Of a DNA stretch of 64,000 nt, positions 59,943-64,000 are shown in pieces. Under the pieces are notes generated by a model. It was not told the origin of the DNA and ran no database searches. It worked only from the letters and a program-made list of their open reading frames with translations. The stretch's first letter is position 1. Every line of letters starts with the position of its first letter. A program made the translations under genes and the position numbers. This stretch comes from Cryobacterium zongtaii (GTDB lineage: Bacteria > Actinomycetota > Actinomycetes > Actinomycetales > Microbacteriaceae), in the NCBI RefSeq assembly GCF_002909375.1, contig NZ_PPXD01000027.1, forward strand, positions 1-64,000, given 5' to 3'.

Positions 59943-60461
59943 ATGCCCGCGAACCTGTCCACACGCAGCATCCTCTGGATCGGTATCGGCCTGATCACGG
60001 CCAGCGTCCTCGTCCAGGTCGGCAGGGACCTCGTCTACCGCCTCGTCGCCACCGACTCGCTCCAGGCCGTGGCGAACAGCTGGTGGTTCGGCTCGTTCGA
60101 CGTCGTGTTCCTGCTGGTGGTACCCCTGGGTACATTGATGGTTGCGGCGTTTTTCGTCGCCCGGTTGATCGAGCGGGTCCCGACGGTGCCCGCGCAGCCG
60201 GCCCGCCGCATCACCGCCGCCGGGGTGTTCTGGGCCGGGATCGTCTTCACGCTGGTCGGCCTGCTCGTGGTCGCCTCGCTGGAAGGCTGGATGGGCACAC
60301 TGGCCGCACAGGGACGCCCCAGCATCGCCCTGGATGCGCTCTATTTTGTGGTCAGTCCACTGCGGAACATCGTGATTCCACTCGGCCTCGCCCTGCTCCC
60401 GGCCTCCGTATTGATGAAAAAGCTCGAGGTTCGCAGCCGGACGGCTCAGCTACCCCTCTAG
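59943..60461 (+). CDS. four-helix membrane protein of unknown function
   Basis: A 172-residue protein with hydrophobic helices at about 10-28 (ILWIGIGLITASVLVQVG), 48-70 (FDVVFLLVVPLGTLMVAAFF), 88-110 (AAGVFWAGIVFTLVGLLVVA) and 135-160 (IVIPLGLALLPASVLM). No family was recognised. ATG at 59943 is preferred; an upstream in-frame ATG at 59898 adds 15 residues with no better site. It converges on the HIU hydrolase gene, the stops being adjacent. Confidence 0.65.
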   Translation: MPANLSTRSILWIGIGLITASVLVQVGRDLVYRLVATDSLQAVANSWWFGSFDVVFLLVVPLGTLMVAAFFVARLIERVPTVPAQPARRITAAGVFWAGIVFTLVGLLVVASLEGWMGTLAAQGRPSIALDALYFVVSPLRNIVIPLGLALLPASVLMKKLEVRSRTAQLPL

Positions 60462-60806
60462 TCAGCTACCCCGATAGGTCGAGTACGCGAACGGGCTGAG
60501 CAGCAGCGGCACGTGATAGTGCGCCGACTCGTCGTCCAATTCGAAGACGATGGTGACGTAGGGGTAAAACGTGCTCTGGCTCCGAGCCGAAAAGTAGCTG
60601 CCGGTCTCGAAAGTGATGCGGTACCGACCCGCGGACACAGCCTCTGGCCCGAGGTCGGCAACCCGGCCGTCGGCATCCGTCTGCGCCGTGGCGAGTTCGC
60701 GCCAACCTCCGTCGAGGTATTGTTCCAGGACCACGCCCACGGATGCCGCTGGGCTGCCGGACACCGCGTCGAGCACGTGGGTGGTGATGTGGCTGCGCGC
60801 GCTCAT
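60462..60806 (-). CDS. uraH: 5-hydroxyisourate hydrolase (transthyretin-like)
   Basis: Hydrolyses the uricase product HIU to OHCU. The 114-residue protein has the HIUase signatures: SHITTHVLDAVSGSPAASV (catalytic His), RYRITFETGSYFSA, FYPYVTIVFEL and the C-terminal YRGS (PLLLSPFAYSTYRGS). ATG at 60806 overlaps the uraD stop by one base; GTG at 60809 is an alternative. It acts between uricase and OHCU decarboxylase. Confidence 0.95.
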   Translation of the reverse strand: MSARSHITTHVLDAVSGSPAASVGVVLEQYLDGGWRELATAQTDADGRVADLGPEAVSAGRYRITFETGSYFSARSQSTFYPYVTIVFELDDESAHYHVPLLLSPFAYSTYRGS

Positions 60807-61354
60807 CACCGGGCATCCCGCGGGGCTGCTGAGTCGGTGGCTTCGGTTTTCTGCACCGAGTCATCCTGCCACTGACGGGCGAGAACCCCTAACCGGAGCA
60901 GGGCGATGTCCCGCAGCTCTGAGCCCACGATTGCGGCCTCGGTGTTGTCGTCCAGGGTGAGCCGGCGCCGTAGCTCGGCGAGGATTTCCCGGCGGCTGCG
61001 GCCGGCGGCGCGGATGAGGAACACCCTGTCGAAACGCTCCTCGTAGATCCGGTTGCCGTCGGCGATGGCCGCCGCGAGCTCGGCGTCGTCGGAGTCGACC
61101 GACGCCTGTTCTGCCCGGGAGAACCCCGCTGCCTGCGAGTCGCCCGCGGGCTTCTCGCCGATCCGCGGATGCTCCGCCATGGCCTCGTCGATCTCGCTCC
61201 GGGGCAGCGGTGTTGCGGCCGCCCTGGCCGCTTCGATGAGGTCTGCGGCCGAGGCGAACGGCGCCCGGACGGACACCGCGTCGGCCCAGCGCGGAACGGC
61301 CAGGCAGGCCAGGAGGGCGGTGCGCAGCTCCTCGCCGACGGGAATCGTGGTCAT
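60806..61354 (-). CDS. uraD: OHCU decarboxylase
   Basis: Converts OHCU to S-allantoin. The 182-residue helical protein has the active-site motif EHPRIGEKP, followed by SRAEQASVDSDDAELAAAI and YEERFDRVFLIRAAGRS. The C-terminus TEAAIVGSELRDIALLRLG is typical of UraD. The ATG at 61354 follows GGAGGA. The frame is open upstream through a 15-bp repeat array, but the strong ribosome binding site supports this start. The C-terminal tail of about 20 residues is polar. Confidence 0.94.
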   Translation of the reverse strand: MTTIPVGEELRTALLACLAVPRWADAVSVRAPFASAADLIEAARAAATPLPRSEIDEAMAEHPRIGEKPAGDSQAAGFSRAEQASVDSDDAELAAAIADGNRIYEERFDRVFLIRAAGRSRREILAELRRRLTLDDNTEAAIVGSELRDIALLRLGVLARQWQDDSVQKTEATDSAAPRDAR

Positions 61355-61367
61355 GGGGTCCTCCGGG

Positions 61368-61427
61368 TGACGAAAATCGGGCTGACGAGGGGCGGAATGA
61401 CGAGGGTCGGGATGGCGAGCGGCGAGC
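61368..61427. repeat. 4 x 15-bp direct repeats between uraD and the mocA-like gene
   Basis: Units starting TGACGA/TGGCGA and containing CGGGA/CGGAA: 61368-61382, 61383-61397, 61398-61412 and 61413-61427. The middle two are the most alike. They lie in the divergent promoter region just above the uraD ribosome binding site. Even 15-bp spacing suggests an iteron-like protein-binding array, though expansion of a short in-frame peptide repeat cannot be ruled out. Confidence 0.7.
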
Positions 61428-61477
61428 GGGGCAGAAGACGACGTGCAGCCCGGGCCGCTGCCCGTACGATGACAGGC

Positions 61478-62092
61478 ATGCACTCCGCTGAGACTCCTCG
61501 GGTGGCCGGACTGGTCCTGGCCGCCGGCGCGGGCAGCCGGTATGGCAAACCCAAGTCGCTGGTCGTCGACGCCTCCGGCGAGCCTTGGCTGGTGCGAGCC
61601 GCCCTGGCCCTGGAGGCCGGCGGCTGCGACCCCGTTGTTGTGGTGCTCGGAGCGAGTGGGACCCAGGCCGAAGGCCTGCTGCGCTCGGCCGTGGCCCGAT
61701 TCGAGAGGCCGCACCGGCTGACGGTGGTGCACGCAGAGGACTGGGCGGCGGGACTGTCGGCATCCCTAGATGCCGGCCTGGCGCGGCTGCAGCAGAGCGA
61801 GAACGACATCGTCACCGCGGTAGCCCTGGTTTTGGTGGACGTGCCCGACCTCACTGCCGCCACCGTGCGCCGGCTGATCGACGGAGCAATCCCGCAGACC
61901 CTCCGGCAGGCGCACTTCGGCGGCCGGCCCGGGCATCCGGTGGTGATCGGTCGCGAGCATTGGGCGCCGCTGCGAGCGAGCCTGACCGGCGACAGCGGTG
62001 CACGACAGTACCTGGTGGCACGAGACGCGACCGCGGTGGCCTGCGACGACCTGGGCACTGGCGTGGACGTCGACGAGCCGGGCACGCGGTAG
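61478..62092 (+). CDS. MocA-like molybdenum cofactor nucleotidyltransferase
   Basis: Predicted to cap Moco with CMP for a xanthine-dehydrogenase-type enzyme, or a related MobA-like nucleotidyl transfer. The 204 residues have the NTP-binding start VAGLVLAAGAGSRYGKPKSL and VVVVLGASGTQAEGL. They also have AEDWAAGLSASLDAGL, VALVLVDVPDLTAATVRRLI and FGGRPGHPVVIGREHW (MocA G-PGHP-L motif). A -10-like TACGAT at 61465-61470 places transcription start at the ATG of 61478, so it may be leaderless; an in-frame ATG at 61469 is the alternative. Confidence 0.87.
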   Translation: MHSAETPRVAGLVLAAGAGSRYGKPKSLVVDASGEPWLVRAALALEAGGCDPVVVVLGASGTQAEGLLRSAVARFERPHRLTVVHAEDWAAGLSASLDAGLARLQQSENDIVTAVALVLVDVPDLTAATVRRLIDGAIPQTLRQAHFGGRPGHPVVIGREHWAPLRASLTGDSGARQYLVARDATAVACDDLGTGVDVDEPGTR

Positions 62093-62120
62093 TCCGCGCC
62101 ACACCCGGAACCGGGCGCGC

Positions 62121-62966
62121 TCACCAGGGTGCTTCGAGCTCGTCGAGGTCCTCGTACACGCTGGTGATGGCCGCGATCCTGGTGCGGCTCTCCCGCACCT
62201 GCGCGCCCATCGCGCCGGTGGCGAGCAGGTTCATCAGGCTCATGGCCGTGGCGTAGCTGTCGAAGGCCGACACCGAATCCACCGGGCATTCGAGCCAGTG
62301 GGTGGCCTGGTCGGAGTACTTGCGAGCAGAGGAGTCGGCGATGAGCACCAGCGGGACCTCGCGGCTCCGGATGGCCGCAACGATGTCCCCGAAGCCGGAG
62401 ACCCGCCGGCGGAAGCCCATCAACACCACCACGTCACGCGGGCCGAGGCCGGCCAGCTCTTCGCCGAGCGACTGGCCGGGCAGCGGCGCGAGGCGCACGT
62501 GGTCGCGGGCCTGCACCAGCTGCTGGCGCAGGTGCAGCGCCAGCGGGTAGCTGTTGCGCAGCCCCACGATCACGACGTTCTGGGCCGACCGTACCAGCCG
62601 GGCCGCGGCATCCAGCCGGCCGTCCTCGAGGGTTACCAGCAGACGGCGCAGGTTGTCCTGTTCGGCTTCGGCGTGCGCGGCGAGCCGCGAGGGGGTGCCG
62701 GCGGATGCGCCGGGGCCGCCGAGCGGTGAGCCCAGGTTGCGCAGTGACCTGGCGTGCTCGCGCACCTCGGCCGAGTCCTGGAAACCGAGCCGGCGGAACA
62801 GCCTGGACACCGTGGCCTTGGACACCCCGCTGAGCCGGGCCAGCTCCGACGCGTTATAGACGGCGAGGTCGCTCATGTGGTCGAGGATGAAGTCGGCGGC
62901 GCGCTGCTCCTGCGGGGAGAGCTCGCCGTAGCGGCCGTCGATGCGTTGCCCGATATTCAGCGTCAT
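62121..62966 (-). CDS. RpiR/MurR-family transcriptional regulator
   Basis: DNA-binding sensor of 281 residues. It has an N-terminal HTH (LSPQEQRAADFILDHMSDLA; ELARLSGVSKATVSRLFRRL) and a C-terminal SIS sugar-phosphate-type domain (LVRSAQNVVIVGLRNSYPLA; GPRDVVVLMGFRRRVSGFGD). It overlaps the allantoate amidohydrolase gene (upstream on the minus strand) by ATGA, so the two are co-transcribed. It is the only regulator gene seen in the purine region and so the best candidate for its control. Confidence 0.92.
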   Translation of the reverse strand: MTLNIGQRIDGRYGELSPQEQRAADFILDHMSDLAVYNASELARLSGVSKATVSRLFRRLGFQDSAEVREHARSLRNLGSPLGGPGASAGTPSRLAAHAEAEQDNLRRLLVTLEDGRLDAAARLVRSAQNVVIVGLRNSYPLALHLRQQLVQARDHVRLAPLPGQSLGEELAGLGPRDVVVLMGFRRRVSGFGDIVAAIRSREVPLVLIADSSARKYSDQATHWLECPVDSVSAFDSYATAMSLMNLLATGAMGAQVRESRTRIAAITSVYEDLDELEAPW

Positions 62967-64000
62967 GCCGGGTCCTGCAGCGTGTGACCGTCGGCCAGGG
63001 CGAGCACGGCGGCCTCGAAGGCATCCAGCGCACTGGCGACGTCGGGCTCGGTGACCGACTCGTCGGGGTGGTGGCTCACTCCTCCGGCGCAGCGCACGAA
63101 GAGCATGCCGATCTCGGTGAGGTGCGCCACGGCCATCGCGTCGTGTCCGGCCATCGAGAGCAGCTCCAGAGGCGCCGGCCCGTCGTCAGAGCGGTCCGCG
63201 GCACGGATGCCCGCGGCTATGACGCCGCGCAACCGGTCGCTGCAGTGCGCCGCCGGTGCCGCGTGCGTCTGGTGCACGGCGACGTGCAGTCCACGCGTGC
63301 TGCAGATCTCCTCGAGCAGGGCCTCGATCCGCTGCCAGGCCGCGTCGCGGTCCGCATCGAAGCGGCCACGCAGGTCGAGGCTGAATTCGGCCCGGCCGGC
63401 GATCACGTTGACGGCGTCCGGGAACACCTCGAGGTGCCCGACGGTGGCGATCAGGTCGGCATCGCGGGCGAGCCGTTCGATGGCCACGATGGCCTCGCTG
63501 GCCCCGGCGAGGGCGTCGCGGCGGTGCGTCCACGGGGTACCGGAGTGTCCGGCCTTGCCGGTGATGGTGATCTGAAAGCGCCGCGCGCCGGCAATCGACG
63601 AGACGATGCCCAGCGGCAGGTCGTTCTCCTCGAGCACCGGGCCCTGTTCGATGTGGGTCTCGAGGTAGCCGACGAAGTCGTTGGAGGTGCGGGCGGCGGC
63701 GGTGACGGCGGCCGGGTCGAGGCCGAAGGCCACGAACGCGTCGTGCAGGGTGGTTCCCGCCTCGTCGGTGAGCTCCCACCAGGCATCCAACCAGGTGCCG
63801 GCCAGCGCCCGGCTGCCCAGCAGCGCGGTGCCGAACCGGGTGCCCTCCTCGTCGCCGAAGGCCACGACCTCGAGGGCGAACGGCAGGCTGCGGCCGTCGG
63901 CGTTGATGCGCTCGACCACGGCGATGGCGGTGAGCACTCCGAGGATGCCGTCGTACCGGCCGGCCGAGGGCACCGTGTCCAGGTGAGAGCCGAGCAGGAG
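62963..64000 (-). CDS. allantoate amidohydrolase / M20 zinc hydrolase (partial, start outside window)
   Basis: Predicted to release ammonia from allantoate, continuing from allantoinase. About 345 C-terminal residues are visible; the frame stays open to the window edge with LLLGSHLDTVPSAGRYDG (metal site). Other metal and substrate motifs follow: FGDEEGTRFG, HIEQGPVLEE, TGKAGHSGTPWTHRRDAL, SMAGHDAMAVAHL and GGVSHHPDESV. These fit the AllC/HyuC/beta-ureidopropionase family, which is hard to split by eye; allantoate is preferred from context. Confidence 0.88.
   Translation of the reverse strand, partial: LLLGSHLDTVPSAGRYDGILGVLTAIAVVERINADGRSLPFALEVVAFGDEEGTRFGTALLGSRALAGTWLDAWWELTDEAGTTLHDAFVAFGLDPAAVTAAARTSNDFVGYLETHIEQGPVLEENDLPLGIVSSIAGARRFQITITGKAGHSGTPWTHRRDALAGASEAIVAIERLARDADLIATVGHLEVFPDAVNVIAGRAEFSLDLRGRFDADRDAAWQRIEALLEEICSTRGLHVAVHQTHAAPAAHCSDRLRGVIAAGIRAADRSDDGPAPLELLSMAGHDAMAVAHLTEIGMLFVRCAGGVSHHPDESVTEPDVASALDAFEAAVLALADGHTLQDPA

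Noticed and set aside
1..64000. tRNA, rRNA, phage or insertion-sequence genes
   Set aside because: No tRNA-like cloverleaf, rRNA stretch, transposase or integrase was recognised; apart from the HNH tail and the 66-bp repeat nothing looks mobile.

Overview
The window is high-GC DNA with dense, strongly coupled operons: many 4-base ATGA or 1-base TGATG overlaps, frequent GTG and TTG starts, and AGGAG-type ribosome binding sites. The gene content (a one-lineage flagellar cluster with no outer-ring genes, SufU/SufS, a DUF222/HNH endonuclease tail, Clp-N and DUF7144 proteins) points to a motile actinobacterium, probably of the Microbacteriaceae (Cryobacterium-like). This placement is inferred from gene style; no rRNA lies in the window.

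Region 1 (about 190-18,731) is a flagellar locus. On the minus strand, read from right to left, come fliA (sigma-28), flagellin, fliD, fliS, a FliT-like gene, then flgB-flgC-fliE-fliF-fliG-fliH-fliI-fliJ, a C40 peptidase, fliK, flgD and flgE. On the plus strand come flgN-flgK-flgL-fliW. Three transcription units start with the same motif, TAAC-N15-GCCGATAG, a very good sigma-28 promoter; one of them drives the rod/hook operon, which is not sigma-28-dependent in the enteric hierarchy. The export gate, stator, C-ring fliM/fliN and csrA genes are absent. The locus stops at flgE against the 3' end of an HNH endonuclease gene.

Region 2 (18.7-33.2 kb) holds a membrane O-acyltransferase and an ABC exporter, then a carbohydrate locus. 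It contains a CE7 acetyl esterase, a divergent LacI regulator, a sugar ABC importer (binding protein plus two permeases, no ATPase), a GH2 beta-mannosidase, a GH113-like glycosidase and a BadF/GlcNAc-kinase-like sugar kinase. Together they look like an uptake and breakdown system for short, acetylated beta-mannosides.

Region 3 (33.2-42.4 kb) is a sulfur and molybdenum-cofactor block: SufU, SufS, MoeB/MoeZ with rhodanese, MoaD, MoeA, MoaC, MogA and MoaE, with an alkylsulfatase and a RibD/DHFR-like reductase inserted.

Region 4 (42.6-64 kb) is a purine-catabolism region that uses that cofactor. It has a two-gene xanthine-dehydrogenase-type enzyme with a 2Fe-2S/Mo fusion, XdhC, an NMT1-type ABC importer, an adenosine/adenine-deaminase-like protein, allantoinase, uricase, guanine deaminase, HIU hydrolase, OHCU decarboxylase, a MocA-like nucleotidyltransferase, an RpiR regulator and a partial allantoate amidohydrolase. 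The predicted route runs from adenine/guanine through xanthine, urate, HIU, OHCU and allantoin to allantoate and beyond. Five unrelated small genes (DinB, VOC, SRAP, Clp-N, HTH) and a membrane protein interrupt it.

The most novel-looking signals are the shared sigma-28 promoters, a 66-bp palindromic repeat present twice between genes, and a leaderless Clp-N/HTH module whose promoter is embedded in paired TCAAC-N4-GTTGA palindromes. Others are a 4 x 15-bp iteron array before uraD, and an ADA-family enzyme with HCDIDQ in place of the HAGE motif.
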